DNA from: Actinomycetes bacterium
GTDB taxonomy: Bacteria; Actinomycetota; Thermoleophilia; Solirubrobacterales; Solirubrobacteraceae
Assembly (NCBI GenBank): GCA_021846845.1
Contig: JAJZWB010000002.1
Coordinates: 1 to 63,733, forward strand
Length of the DNA stretch: 63,733 nucleotides
Reading direction: 5' to 3'
Numbering within the stretch: position 1 is the stretch's first letter; each line of letters begins with the position of its first letter. Both the position numbers and the translations under genes were made by a program. The notes below the pieces were generated by a model. That model had not been told where the DNA came from, did not search any database, and saw only the letters and a program-made list of their open reading frames with translations. Of the stretch, positions 17,493-27,357 are shown piece after piece.

Positions 17493-19421
17493 TCAGGAGG
17501 TCCGCTCCAGCCAGAAGGTCTGGTTGGCGTGATCGGCCGAGGACTGGCTGTTGGCCGAGATGTCGAACTCGATCGGCTGGCCGACCGGGAACGCCGCTCC
17601 CTGGGAGGCCAGGCACTGGGAGATGTCGACGGTGAAGCCGATCGTCCCCTCGGAGCCGGCCGGTGCGTCGTTGGCGGAGTCGATCAGCCCGCCGGCGCCG
17701 GGCGGCAGGTTGTTGCCGGTCGCCGGCGCACCGCCGCCTGCTCCACCCGACGATGCGGATGAGGAGGCGAGGGTCAGGGTCGGCGACAGAGCCGAGTAGT
17801 CGGCGGCGGGGCACTCGGGCGGCTTCGGGCCGCCGACCGTGGTCGAGCCGGCGGCGGGCGGGGCCGCGTGATCCAGCGCGTACCAGAGGTGGCCGATGTC
17901 CATCAAGGACGGCTCGCCCGCGCCGGCCACCCCGGCCCGCTGCGGGCGGTAGACCCTGAACGCGACGACGACGTCGCCGTTGGGTCCCGCCGCGACGGGG
18001 AGCGGGTTCCCGGCGGTGCCCAGCCCGGCGCCGTCCGGATAGGCGATCGTGGTCCCGTTCCCGGCGGTGTCCGAGTAGGAGGCGATCGCCGGGACGGTGT
18101 TGAACACGAAGTCCAGCGTCGTCGGGGTCTGCGTGGTCGCGCCGCCCTTGTCGACATCGACGGTGATCACGTCGCCTGAGCCGATCTGGGCCGTGGTCGC
18201 GTTGGGGAAGAGGCTGAACTCCTGTCCGCCGGCGGCGAGGCTGCCGAGCAGTCCGTTCGCCGCGTCGGGGCCGACGATCTGGCCGAGGCCGGTCGTCGAG
18301 TCAAGCGATCCGGACGGGAACGGGATCGTGCAGTAGTAGTTGGTCTGCGGGCTTGTGCAGTTGGCCGGCAGGCCCTCCAGCGCGGCCTGCCCGCTTCCGC
18401 CGGCCGAGCAGAAGCTGAGGCCGTTGCAGTCCAGCTCGACGGTCGCCCCGGCCGGCACGCCGCCGATCAGCTTGATGTTCAGGTGCGACTGCACCGCGGC
18501 GTCGATCTCCGCCTGCGTGACCCCGGCGGCATCGTCGTTCACGGTCTGGTCGATCGGCAGGAACAGCTGCGACATCCAGGGCGAGACGTTCGGCGGGCCT
18601 GATGGGGTGGATCCGGCGGGCGCCGGGCCCTGGGGCGTCGATCCCGTGGCCGGCGGCGAGCCGGCGGGCGGCAGGCCCTGTGGCGTCGATCCCGTGGCCG
18701 GCGGCGAGCCGGCTCCCGTGGTGGCCACGCGCCCGGTGGCCAGGATCCCGTGCCGCAGGGCGGGCGCCGGCGGGGCGAGCGAGTTGATGATGCCGTTGCC
18801 GCCGGAGGCGATGTCGAACACGTTGGGAATCCCGCTGCGATCGCTGTCGCCGCCTGGCCCGGACGGACCGGTTCCCCTGGTCGGCGAGATCACCAGCCCG
18901 AGGTTGCGGCCGTTGCCGATCGGCACGCCGCGGCGCGCCCAGGCCCAGTCGGTGCGCAGGAGCGCGGCCGTCGGGACGGGCCTGGCGGGGCGGGCGTAGC
19001 CGAGGCGCGCGTCGACTTCGATCACGCCGAGGCGCACCGCGCCCTGGAGGCCGACGATCACCTTCCGGCCACCTCCGCCGACGACGACCGGGCCCGCGTA
19101 GACGCCGTGCCGGGTCAGCAGCTGGAGGGTGTAGCGCGGCGCCGGCTCCCTGAGGGAGAAGGATCGTGAGGAGGACGACGTCATGCGCCCGTTGGCGCCC
19201 AGGGCGACGATCCTGTACCCGGGCGCGCTCAGGCGCCCGGTGATCAGCCCTCCGCCGACGCGGCCGCCCCGCTTGCCGGCATGGTGCCGATCTTGGCCGC
19301 CGCGCGCGCGGTGGCCGTGACGGCTCGGGTTGGAGGCGGATGCGACGCCGGGCCCAAGACCCGCGACGGCGATCGCGGAGGCGCCGAGCGCGGCTGTGAG
19401 GCGGCTGGCCGGTGCGAGCAT
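17493..19421 (-). CDS. large secreted protein of unknown function
   Basis: A 642-residue protein with a signal peptide (about 1-30, ALGASAIAVAGLGPGVASA). I do not recognise the whole. Visible parts are a basic His/Arg-rich stretch after the signal, a beta-rich region (about 55-135), and GDSDRSGIPNVFDIA near residues 193-207, which resembles a calcium-binding thrombospondin type-3 motif. A Pro/Gly/Ser linker with a 16-residue unit repeated twice is followed by a long Thr/Ser/Gly-rich beta domain with two likely disulfide pairs (ELDCNGLSFC; NCTSPQTNYYC). The GTG/ATG-rich 5' region and the strong codon bias support coding. The context (DUF1707, repeats) gives no function; an exported structural or adhesive role is a guess. 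Confidence 0.7.
   Translation of the reverse strand: MLAPASRLTAALGASAIAVAGLGPGVASASNPSRHGHRARGGQDRHHAGKRGGRVGGGLITGRLSAPGYRIVALGANGRMTSSSSRSFSLREPAPRYTLQLLTRHGVYAGPVVVGGGGRKVIVGLQGAVRLGVIEVDARLGYARPARPVPTAALLRTDWAWARRGVPIGNGRNLGLVISPTRGTGPSGPGGDSDRSGIPNVFDIASGGNGIINSLAPPAPALRHGILATGRVATTGAGSPPATGSTPQGLPPAGSPPATGSTPQGPAPAGSTPSGPPNVSPWMSQLFLPIDQTVNDDAAGVTQAEIDAAVQSHLNIKLIGGVPAGATVELDCNGLSFCSAGGSGQAALEGLPANCTSPQTNYYCTIPFPSGSLDSTTGLGQIVGPDAANGLLGSLAAGGQEFSLFPNATTAQIGSGDVITVDVDKGGATTQTPTTLDFVFNTVPAIASYSDTAGNGTTIAYPDGAGLGTAGNPLPVAAGPNGDVVVAFRVYRPQRAGVAGAGEPSLMDIGHLWYALDHAAPPAAGSTTVGGPKPPECPAADYSALSPTLTLASSSASSGGAGGGAPATGNNLPPGAGGLIDSANDAPAGSEGTIGFTVDISQCLASQGAAFPVGQPIEFDISANSQSSADHANQTFWLERTS
18613..18708 (-). 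repeat. in-frame 48-base direct repeat within the secreted-protein gene
   Basis: Two 48-base units (18613-18660 and 18661-18708) with three or four differences encode a 16-residue Gly/Ser/Pro/Thr-rich unit (AGSPPATGSTPQG type) twice in the linker of the secreted protein. The unit length is a multiple of three, so the frame is kept. Confidence 0.9.
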
Positions 19422-19564
19422 GGTCGGTCCCTTCCTGCGGTTCGGTCGAGTGCGCCGGCTTCCCGGCGCACTCGGAACTTCGGCGCAGCGCCGCCTAACT
19501 TGAGGCCATGGGCCAGGGTCTGGCCGTCGAGCGACCGTTCGCTGCTCGATGGCGACCGGTCTCG

Positions 19565-19669
19565 GGGCGCGCCGGTCGGGGCCGCCTGCCGGGGCGTGCC
19601 GGTCGGGGCGTGCCGGCCGGCGCCGCTTGTCGGGCGCGCCGGTCGGGGCCGCTTGCCGGGGCGTGCCGG
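19565..19669. repeat. imperfect 38-base direct repeat upstream of the SDR gene
   Basis: A 38-base unit at 19565-19602 (GGGCGCGCCGGTCGGGGCCG then CTGCCGGGGCGTGCCGG) recurs at 19632-19669 with one change; shorter fragments (GTGCCGG, GCCGGTCGGGGC) fill the space between. It occupies the 270-base gap between two divergent genes. A GAGAAT hexamer lies 8 bases before the SDR start. Confidence 0.85.
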
Positions 19670-19691
19670 CGGACTGCGAGAATCAGCCGCC

Positions 19692-20525
19692 ATGGATCTC
19701 GGACTCGCGGGACGCGCCTGCGTGGTCACCGGCGGCTCGCGGGGGATCGGACTGGAGACCGCGCGCCAGCTGATCGCCGAGGGCGCGAACGTACTGCTGG
19801 TCGCGCGCCACGAGGACGCGCTGCGGGACGCGGTCGCCGCGTGCGCGTCCCGGGACGGAGAGCCGGCCGGTCGAGGCGCTGCGGCCGGGCGAGGCGAGGC
19901 GGCCTGGCTGGGCCTGGACATCACCGACCCTGAGGCAGCGGAGCGGGCAGCCGCCGAGTGTGTCGCGCGGTTCGGCTCGTTCGACGTGCTGGTCAACAAC
20001 GCCGGCGGGAGCGTCTCCAGGTCGCTCCCGGACCTCACCGATCAGGACTGGCGATGGGACTGGGAGATCAACGTGATGGCGCCGATGCGCCTGATGCGCG
20101 CGGCGGTGCCGAGGATGGCCCGGCGCGGCTGGGGGAGGGTCGTGAACGTGTCGTCGTCGTCCGGCAAGCGACCCGGGCAGCGCAACGCCTCCTACGCGGT
20201 CGCCAAGTCAGCGCAGCTGTCGCTCTCACGCGCCTACGCCGATTTCTACGCGCGCCACGGCGTCCTCATCAACGCCGTGACCCCCGGCCCGGTCGCCGGA
20301 GAGCTGTGGCTTGAGCCGGGCGGGCTCGCCGATCAGGCCGCGCGGATGAGGCAGACCACTCGTGAGGAGGTCCTCAGGGACATGGCAGCCGCCCTTCCGA
20401 TCGGGCGGCTGGCGACGCCGCGGGAGATCGCGTCGGTGATCGTGTTCCTCTGCTCGGAGCGCGCGTCGAACGTGACCGGGGCCGCGTGGTCGGTCGACGG
20501 CGGCGCGGTGCCGGTGATCATCTGA
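19692..20525 (+). CDS. SDR-family oxidoreductase (FabG-like)
   Basis: A short-chain dehydrogenase/reductase of 277 residues. It has the nucleotide motif TGGSRGIG (residues 14-21), NNAGG (about 100), the catalytic Ser in NVSSSSGKRPGQRN, the YxxxK pair in SYAVAKSAQLSLSRAYA, and PGPVAGELW after it. Such enzymes interconvert hydroxy and keto groups with NAD(P)H; the substrate cannot be read from sequence. The ATG at 19692 gives a standard N-terminus; the upstream in-frame extension is repeat DNA. Two Had/MaoC dehydratase genes follow, so a beta-oxoacyl reductase role beside hydroxyacyl dehydration is plausible. Confidence 0.88.
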   Translation: MDLGLAGRACVVTGGSRGIGLETARQLIAEGANVLLVARHEDALRDAVAACASRDGEPAGRGAAAGRGEAAWLGLDITDPEAAERAAAECVARFGSFDVLVNNAGGSVSRSLPDLTDQDWRWDWEINVMAPMRLMRAAVPRMARRGWGRVVNVSSSSGKRPGQRNASYAVAKSAQLSLSRAYADFYARHGVLINAVTPGPVAGELWLEPGGLADQAARMRQTTREEVLRDMAAALPIGRLATPREIASVIVFLCSERASNVTGAAWSVDGGAVPVII

Positions 20526-20573
20526 CCCGCCTGAGCGCTGCTCGTCCGCCGCTCGTGCACGGCTGCGCCCACC

Positions 20574-20579
20574 TACACT
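20574..20579 (+). promoter_or_regulatory. -10-like box TACACT of the hadA-like gene
   Basis: TACACT ends 7 bases before the GTG start of the hadA-like gene. It is the same geometry as at proB and hrcA, predicting a leaderless mRNA for the two-gene dehydratase unit. Confidence 0.4.
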
Positions 20580-20586
20580 CCCGGCC

Positions 20587-21030
20587 GTGAGCGTCGACAC
20601 CTCCGCGATCGGCAGGACGTACCCGCCGTCGCTGTACGCGGTCGGGCGCGAGAAGGTGCGCGAATACGCGCACGCGGTCGGCGAGACCGAGCCGATCTAC
20701 CTGGATGTCGAGGCCGCTCGCGCTGCCGGCTTCGCCGACGTGGTCGCGCCCCCGATGTTCGCGGTCGTCTACGCGGGAAGCGCGCTGGCGCCGGTGATGT
20801 TCGACCCGGAGCTGGCGCTCGACTTCGCCCACCTCGTGCACGGCGAGCAGGAGTTCCGCTGGGGACCGCTGGTGGTGGCGGGGGACGAGATCGAGACCAC
20901 GGTCACCGTCCGGGACATCCACGAGCGCGGCGGACTGGGGTTCTACGTGTTCGCCACCGAGTCCCGCAACCAGGCGGGCGAGCTGGTCTGCTCCGGGACC
21001 TGGACCGACATCGTGAGGCCTGCGCAGTGA
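20587..21030 (+). CDS. MaoC/FAS1-type dehydratase domain protein (HadA/HadC-like)
   Basis: A 147-residue hot-dog protein resembling the non-catalytic partner subunits HadA/HadC of mycobacterial (3R)-hydroxyacyl dehydratase. Family-like features are YAVGREKVREYAHAVGETEP, FADVVAPPMFAVVY and GEQEFRWGPLVVAGDEIET. The catalytic Asp-His pair of MaoC is absent here, as in HadA, and is found in the next gene. The two genes overlap by four bases (GTGA), which fits a heterodimer made in equal amounts. The substrate is presumably a 3-hydroxyacyl thioester. Confidence 0.85.
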   Translation: MSVDTSAIGRTYPPSLYAVGREKVREYAHAVGETEPIYLDVEAARAAGFADVVAPPMFAVVYAGSALAPVMFDPELALDFAHLVHGEQEFRWGPLVVAGDEIETTVTVRDIHERGGLGFYVFATESRNQAGELVCSGTWTDIVRPAQ

Positions 21031-21407
21031 AGCCCGGGGACGAGCTGGAGCTCCGGGTCACCCCGGACCGCTACCTGACGGTTCGCTACGCCGGGGCGTC
21101 GGGTGATTTCAACCCGATACACATCGACGAGGAGTTCGCGCGCCAGGTCGGCCTGCCGGGCAGGATCCTGCACGGACTGTGGACGATGGCGCAGGTGGCG
21201 CGCGCCCATACCGAGGCCCTGGGAGGCCCGGCGCGGCTGGAGCGCCTCTCGGTCCAGTTTCGAGGGATGGGCGTGATGGAGCACGAGGTGCTCGTCACCG
21301 GCAGGGTGCGGGAGGTCGGCGCCGACGGGCGCGCCGTGGTCGACTCCGAGGCCCGCCAGGACGGCAGGAGGATCGTTCGCAACGGCGTCGCCGAGATCCG
21401 TGCCTGA
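21027..21407 (+). CDS. MaoC-family dehydratase, HadB-like catalytic subunit
   Basis: A 126-residue hot-dog protein with the hydratase-2 motif: SGDFNPIHIDEEFARQVGLP, carrying the catalytic Asp and His, followed by GRILHGLWTMAQVARA. It would dehydrate (3R)-hydroxyacyl thioesters together with the preceding HadA-like protein, with which it overlaps by GTGA. The size matches HadB. After the stop, about 55 bases of its 3' end are repeated in degenerate form (21406-21461). It is followed by hrcA from a separate promoter. Confidence 0.88.
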   Translation: MKPGDELELRVTPDRYLTVRYAGASGDFNPIHIDEEFARQVGLPGRILHGLWTMAQVARAHTEALGGPARLERLSVQFRGMGVMEHEVLVTGRVREVGADGRAVVDSEARQDGRRIVRNGVAEIRA

Positions 21408-21461
21408 GGCCCGCCGGGATGGCGGGCGGATCGTCTGAAACGCCGTCGCCGGCATGCGCCC
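21348..21461 (+). repeat. echo repeat: hadB-like 3' end copied beyond the stop
   Basis: The coding segment 21348-21403 and the non-coding segment 21406-21461 align over about 56 bases at roughly 80% identity without gaps (both start GAGGCCCGCC, share GGATCGT and CGTCGCCG). The second copy begins inside the TGA stop. Read in its own frame it would encode a truncated version of the same residues before a new TGA. Confidence 0.85.
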
Positions 21462-21517
21462 CGGCATCGGTCGGGTAGCTCCCGGTGGCTCGGCCGGGAG
21501 GTCGTCAGGCGCCGACC

Positions 21518-21523
21518 TAGAAT
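21518..21523 (+). promoter_or_regulatory. -10-like box TAGAAT of hrcA
   Basis: TAGAAT ends 7 bases before the hrcA ATG, giving a leaderless layout. The usual HrcA operator (CIRCE, TTAGCACTC-N9-GAGTGCTAA) is not visible in the 123 bases between the hadB-like gene and hrcA. Confidence 0.5.
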
Positions 21524-21530
21524 TCAAGCG

Positions 21531-24012
<2,482 letters not shown>

Positions 24013-24059
24013 GAAGAAGGCCCGACCGCGGACGGGGCGCGCGCTACCTTCTCCGGCGC

Positions 24060-24146
24060 GTGGTCTCGTTCGCGGTCAAAGCCCCCCGCCGGGTCGCGGT
24101 CAACGCCGGCTGCCGCACGGCGCGGGTCCGGGTCGCCGACCGGTGA
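24060..24146 (+). CDS. possible 28-codon ORF coupled to prmA
   Basis: GTG at 24060 opens 28 sense codons ending in a TGA that overlaps the prmA GTG as GTGA. A TACCTT hexamer ends 9 bases before it. The product would be short and basic (VSFAVKAPRRVAVNAG then CRTARVRVADR), rich in Arg and Val. It may be a translated leader that couples ribosomes to prmA, or chance. No similar peptide is known to me. Confidence 0.3.
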   Translation: MVSFAVKAPRRVAVNAGCRTARVRVADR

Positions 24147-24946
24147 TCAGGCTCGCGGTCCGCGTCCACCGCCGCCAGGCGGAGCTGGTGCTCGCCGAGC
24201 TGCTTGAGCTCGCTCCGAGCGGCGTGGAGGAGGTGGAGGTCTCGCCCGAGGTCGTGGAGTACGCCGTCTACGGCGCGCCCGGGGAGCTGCCCGCCGTCCC
24301 GGCGCTGCGCGCGGCGGCGGGCGGCGCCTACGTGGACGTCCGGAGCGAGGAGATCGCCGATGACTGGGCCGACCGGTGGCGCACCTTCCACCGGCCGCTG
24401 ACGATCGCCGACCGGCTGACCGTGCGTCCGCCCTGGGAGCCGCCGGCCCGCACGGAGATCGAGATCGTGATCGACCCGGGACGCGCGTTCGGTACCGGCG
24501 CCCACGCGACCACCGCCCTGTGCCTGGAGATGCTGCTCGACGAGAAGGCGCGCGGCTCGCTGATCGACCTCGGGTGCGGCTCCGGCGTGCTGGCGATCGT
24601 CGCCGCGCGGCTGGGCTTCGAGCCGGTCCTGGCGCTCGACCGCGATCCCGTGGCGATCGAGGCGACGGTCGAGAACGCCGCCCGCAACGGGGTCGAGCTC
24701 AGCGCTCGCCGGCTGGACATGCTGCGCGAGCAGGTGCCGGACGCGCAGCTCGTGGTCGCGAACGTGCTCGCCGGTCCCCTGATGCGCTGGGCGGCGGGTC
24801 AGCGGACGCTGCCGTCGCGGCTGATCCTCAGCGGGCTGCTCATCGGGGAGGCCGACGAGGTCGCGGCCGCGTTCGCGCGCCGCGGGCTGATTGAGCGGGA
24901 GCGTCGGTCGCGCGGCGACTGGGCCGCCCTCGGGCTCGCCGCCTGA
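24143..24946 (+). CDS. prmA: ribosomal protein L11 methyltransferase
   Basis: Trimethylates ribosomal protein uL11 using SAM. The 267-residue protein has an N-terminal substrate-binding part (about 1-90) and a class I methyltransferase domain with DPGRAFGTGAHATT, motif I LIDLGCGSGVLAIVAA, LALDRDPVAIEATVEN, and VVANVLAGPL in place of the usual NPP/NIL motif. That is the PrmA pattern. The position after dnaJ is a classic arrangement; rsmE, which often follows, is absent here. The start is fixed by the family N-terminus and the GTGA overlap with the small ORF. Confidence 0.9.
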   Translation: MIRLAVRVHRRQAELVLAELLELAPSGVEEVEVSPEVVEYAVYGAPGELPAVPALRAAAGGAYVDVRSEEIADDWADRWRTFHRPLTIADRLTVRPPWEPPARTEIEIVIDPGRAFGTGAHATTALCLEMLLDEKARGSLIDLGCGSGVLAIVAARLGFEPVLALDRDPVAIEATVENAARNGVELSARRLDMLREQVPDAQLVVANVLAGPLMRWAAGQRTLPSRLILSGLLIGEADEVAAAFARRGLIERERRSRGDWAALGLAA

Positions 24947-25031
24947 GGGCAGGCCCCGTCGAGGCTCGGCCGAAGGGGTGAGGCGGTGGCCGGGCAGCGG
25001 AGGCAGCTGCCGGCGAGCCGCCTGAGCGAGC

Positions 25032-25059
25032 GTCAAACCACTTGACCGGGTAATATAAC
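25032..25059 (+). promoter_or_regulatory. marR promoter with candidate operator
   Basis: A perfect inverted repeat GTCAA-N5-TTGAC (25032-25046) lies directly upstream of an AT-rich -10 region, TAATATAAC (25051-25059), 6 bases before the marR ATG. MarR proteins commonly bind such palindromes over their own promoter, so this is a good candidate autoregulatory site. The promoter looks leaderless. Confidence 0.5.
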
Positions 25060-25065
25060 TTCGGC

Positions 25066-25530
25066 ATGGAACTTGAGGGAAGGGTCGACCGCCGGGCGGC
25101 TTCGCTCGACGAGATCGCCGAGGCGCTGCCGCAACGGGCGTCGATGCTCTCGCGAGCGTTCCTGGCCCGCGCGAGCATCCAGATCTCGCGCACCGAGATG
25201 GGCGTGCTGTGGGCGCTCTCACGACGGCCGTGGCGGGTCACGGAGCTGGCCGCGCGCGAGGGCGTCACCCAGCCGGCGATCACGCGGCTGGTCAACCGGC
25301 TGGAGGAACGCGGCTGGGTCAGGCGCGAGACCGATCCGGCCGACGGTCGCGCCGTGCTGGTGGCGCTGACCGCCGAGGGCAGCGCCACGCTTCACCGGCT
25401 GCGGGGTGAGTACCGCGCGGTGATGCACGAGGAGATGGCGACGCTGGCCGACCGCGACATCGGCGTCCTCGCCGAGGCGATCGAGATCCTCGACCGACTG
25501 CTCGAACGGCTCACGGGGCAGGCGCCGTGA
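25066..25530 (+). CDS. MarR family transcriptional regulator
   Basis: A 154-residue winged-helix regulator. The DNA-binding core is clear: VTELAAREGVTQPAITRLVNRLEERGWVRRETDPADGR (about 57-94) followed by a wing and LTAEGSATLHRL, with helical dimerisation ends. Such proteins usually repress a neighbouring exporter gene until a phenolic or similar ligand binds. Here the partner is the MFS gene overlapping its stop (GTGA). A palindrome upstream suggests autorepression of the pair. Confidence 0.92.
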   Translation: MELEGRVDRRAASLDEIAEALPQRASMLSRAFLARASIQISRTEMGVLWALSRRPWRVTELAAREGVTQPAITRLVNRLEERGWVRRETDPADGRAVLVALTAEGSATLHRLRGEYRAVMHEEMATLADRDIGVLAEAIEILDRLLERLTGQAP

Positions 25531-27305
25531 GCGCGATCGAGCGGTTGCGCGCCCACACGCACGCCAGCCCGGACCGCTACAAGTGGGTGGCGCTCTCGAA
25601 CACCACGCTCGGGATCCTGATGGCGACGATCAACGGATCGATCGTGATCATCGCGCTGCCGGACATCTTCCGCGGCATCAGCCTCGACCCGCTGGTGCCG
25701 TCGAACACCAGCTACCTGCTGTGGATGCTGCTCGGGTTCCTGGTCGTGATGGCGGTGCTGGTCGTCAGCCTCGGCCGGGTCGGGGACATGGTCGGCCGGG
25801 TCAAGATGTACAACCTCGGCTTCGCCGTCTTCACGGTCGGCTCGATCCTGCTGACGGCAACCTGGATGCAGGGCACCGCCGCCGCGCTGTGGATGATCGC
25901 GATCCGGGTGCTCCAGGGGGTCGGCGCCGCGTTCCTGATGGCCAACTCAAGCGCGATCCTGACCGACGCCTTCCCCGCGACCGAGCGCGGCCTGGCGCTC
26001 GGGATCAACATGGTCGCCGCGATCGCAGGCTCGTTCGTCGGCCTGGTGCTCGGCGGCGTGCTGGCGCCGGTGGCCTGGCGGCTGGTGTTCCTGGTCTCGG
26101 TGCCGTTCGGGCTGCTGGGCACCGTCTGGGCCTACCTGATGCTCGAGGAGCGCGGGATCCGCAACCCGGCGAGGATCGACTGGCTGGGCAACATCACCTT
26201 CGGGGCGGGTCTGATCGCGGTGCTCGTCGGGATCACGTACGGGATCCTCCCCTACGGCCATCACACGATGGGGTGGACCAGCCCGAAGGTGATCGCCGAG
26301 ATTGGCGGCGGGCTGGTCCTGCTGCTGGCGTTCGTGGCGATCGAGCGGCGCGTGGCGCAGCCGATGTTCCGCCTGCCGCTGTTCCGGATCCGAGCGTTCA
26401 CCGCCGGCAGCATCGCGGCGCTGCTCTCGGCCCTGGCCCGCGGAGGGCTGATGTTCATGCTGATCCTCTGGCTGCAGGGGATCTGGCTGCCCGAGCACGG
26501 GTACAGCTTCTCGCAGACGCCGCTGTGGGCGGGCATCTACATGCTGCCGCTGTCGGTCGGCTTCCTGATCGCCGGTCCGTTCGCCGGCCGCCTCGCCGAT
26601 CGCTTCGGGGCGCGGCCGTTCGCGACCGGCGGGATGCTGGGCGCCGCCGCCAGCTTCCTTGCGCTGATCGCGCTTCCGGTCGACTTCCCCTACTGGGCGT
26701 TCGGGCTGGTGATCCTGCTCAACGGCTTCGCGATGGGCCTGTTCGCGGCGCCCAACCAGACCGGGATCATGAACAGCCTGCCGCCCGACCAGCGCGGCGC
26801 AGGCGCCGGCATGGCCGCGACCTTCCAGAACAGCTCGATGGTGCTGTCGATCGGGATCTTCTTCAGCCTCGTGATCGTCGGGCTCTCGGGCAGCCTTCCC
26901 GGCGTGCTCTACCACGGCCTGTCGGCCAACGGGGTCCCGCACGCGGACGCGGTCCGGATCTCGCATCTGCCCGCGGTCGGCAGCCTGTTCGCGTCGTTCC
27001 TGGGCTACAACCCGATGAGCACGCTGCTGGGCCCGGCGCTCGCCCACATCCCGCACTCGACCGCCGCCTACCTGACAGGCCACCGCTTCTTCCCGACGCT
27101 CGTGTCGCACCCGTTCGCCAACGGGATCCACGAGGCGTTCTACTTCGCGGCCGCGTGCTGCCTGGCCGCGGCGCTGGCCTCCTGGCTGCGCGGCGGCAAG
27201 TACTTCTACGACGAGCAGGCCGCGGCGGGGGGCTCGCCCCCCGCCGAGCCGCCGGTCTCCGAGCAGGGCGCGGGGACCGACCGCCAGCCGGCCGGCGCCC
27301 GGTGA
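25527..27305 (+). CDS. MFS transporter, DHA2 (14-helix) drug/H+ antiporter type
   Basis: A 592-residue membrane protein with about 14 hydrophobic helices. The N-terminal half has LGILMATINGSIVIIALPDI (helix 1), the loop LGRVGDMVGRVKMYNLG matching MFS motif A, and the motif-C-like GSFVGLVLGGVLAP. The layout resembles EmrB/QacA-type exporters that expel toxic organic compounds with proton uptake. A longer periplasmic stretch and a soluble C-terminal tail with Pro, Ala and Gly are present. It is co-transcribed with the MarR gene, which likely controls it; the substrate is unknown. Confidence 0.9.
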   Translation: MSAIERLRAHTHASPDRYKWVALSNTTLGILMATINGSIVIIALPDIFRGISLDPLVPSNTSYLLWMLLGFLVVMAVLVVSLGRVGDMVGRVKMYNLGFAVFTVGSILLTATWMQGTAAALWMIAIRVLQGVGAAFLMANSSAILTDAFPATERGLALGINMVAAIAGSFVGLVLGGVLAPVAWRLVFLVSVPFGLLGTVWAYLMLEERGIRNPARIDWLGNITFGAGLIAVLVGITYGILPYGHHTMGWTSPKVIAEIGGGLVLLLAFVAIERRVAQPMFRLPLFRIRAFTAGSIAALLSALARGGLMFMLILWLQGIWLPEHGYSFSQTPLWAGIYMLPLSVGFLIAGPFAGRLADRFGARPFATGGMLGAAASFLALIALPVDFPYWAFGLVILLNGFAMGLFAAPNQTGIMNSLPPDQRGAGAGMAATFQNSSMVLSIGIFFSLVIVGLSGSLPGVLYHGLSANGVPHADAVRISHLPAVGSLFASFLGYNPMSTLLGPALAHIPHSTAAYLTGHRFFPTLVSHPFANGIHEAFYFAAACCLAAALASWLRGGKYFYDEQAAAGGSPPAEPPVSEQGAGTDRQPAGAR

Positions 27306-27357
27306 CCCCTCCCGCCGGGCGCCGCCGACCGCGGGCGCGGTAGCGTCTGCGGTCGGC

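Noticed and set aside
25042-25047. TTGACC as the -35 box of marR
   Set aside because: It is only 6 bases from the -10-like TATAAC, far too close. It is better explained as one arm of the palindrome.
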